Positions 5,761 through 5,810 of a DNA stretch of 5,810 nucleotides are shown in pieces. The notes beneath the pieces were generated by a model. That model worked only from the letters and a program-made list of their open reading frames with translations, ran no database searches and had not been told where the DNA came from. Within the stretch, counting starts at the first letter, position 1, and the number at the start of each line of letters is the position of its first letter. The DNA is from Gemmatimonadaceae bacterium (lineage in GTDB: Bacteria; Gemmatimonadota; Gemmatimonadetes; Gemmatimonadales; Gemmatimonadaceae). Position numbers and translations under genes: made by a program. The stretch is taken from NCBI GenBank assembly GCA_025357975.1, contig JANYKY010000124.1, forward strand, positions 1 through 5,810, read 5' to 3'.

Positions 5761-5810
5761 AACTCCTTTCTACTACCACCAAACCATAATGACTTTCGCT
5801 ACGAAGCTGC

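Noticed and set aside
5789..5810. An ATG at 5789 followed by open codons to the right edge, possibly the start of another gene.
   Set aside because: Only seven codons are visible and no ribosome binding site precedes it, so it cannot be supported.

Overview
The window looks like a piece of a Gemmatimonadota-type chromosome, though this is inference: no rRNA or other marker gene is present. The reasons are a moderately high G+C content, a RagB/SusD outer-membrane protein gene next to a DUF4397 lipoprotein gene, and a pair of Tat-exported ferritin-like proteins. A high-GC member of the Bacteroidota or a related phylum is the main alternative.

Layout, left to right. (1) The 3' part of a SusD/RagB-like gene runs in from the left edge and ends at 1253. 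Eleven bases later a gene for a DUF4397 lipoprotein begins (1265-2068), and this unit closes with a clear stem-loop terminator at 2101-2129. (2) A classical short-chain dehydrogenase/reductase gene (2229-2990, +) follows. It faces a GntR-family, FCD-domain transcription regulator (2992-3768, -), and the two stop codons are separated by one base. (3) About 380 bases with no credible gene (3769-4148) separate the GntR gene from the next unit. They hold overlapping palindromes, one resembling an FCD/GntR operator, and a predicted RNA hairpin that ends three bases before a ribosome binding site. (4) Two tandem genes (4149-4892 and 4904-5719, +) encode paralogous Ferritin_2-type four-helix proteins, both with twin-arginine export signals. 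The first is predicted to be lipid-anchored and the second to be cleaved or soluble. A strong hairpin at 5731-5760 ends this unit, and the last 50 bases hold no supported gene.

How the genes may work together. The SusD and DUF4397 genes are probably the end of an outer-membrane nutrient-uptake operon whose TonB-dependent (SusC) partner would lie to the left. The SDR and GntR pair may be a small metabolic module, with the regulator sensing a metabolite handled by the reductase, but only adjacency supports this. The ferritin pair is the most distinctive part of the window: two folded, probably metal-loaded proteins exported by Tat to different positions in the cell envelope. It is an uncommon arrangement but belongs to a recognised family. 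I see no evidence of a mobile element, CRISPR array, tRNA or rRNA.
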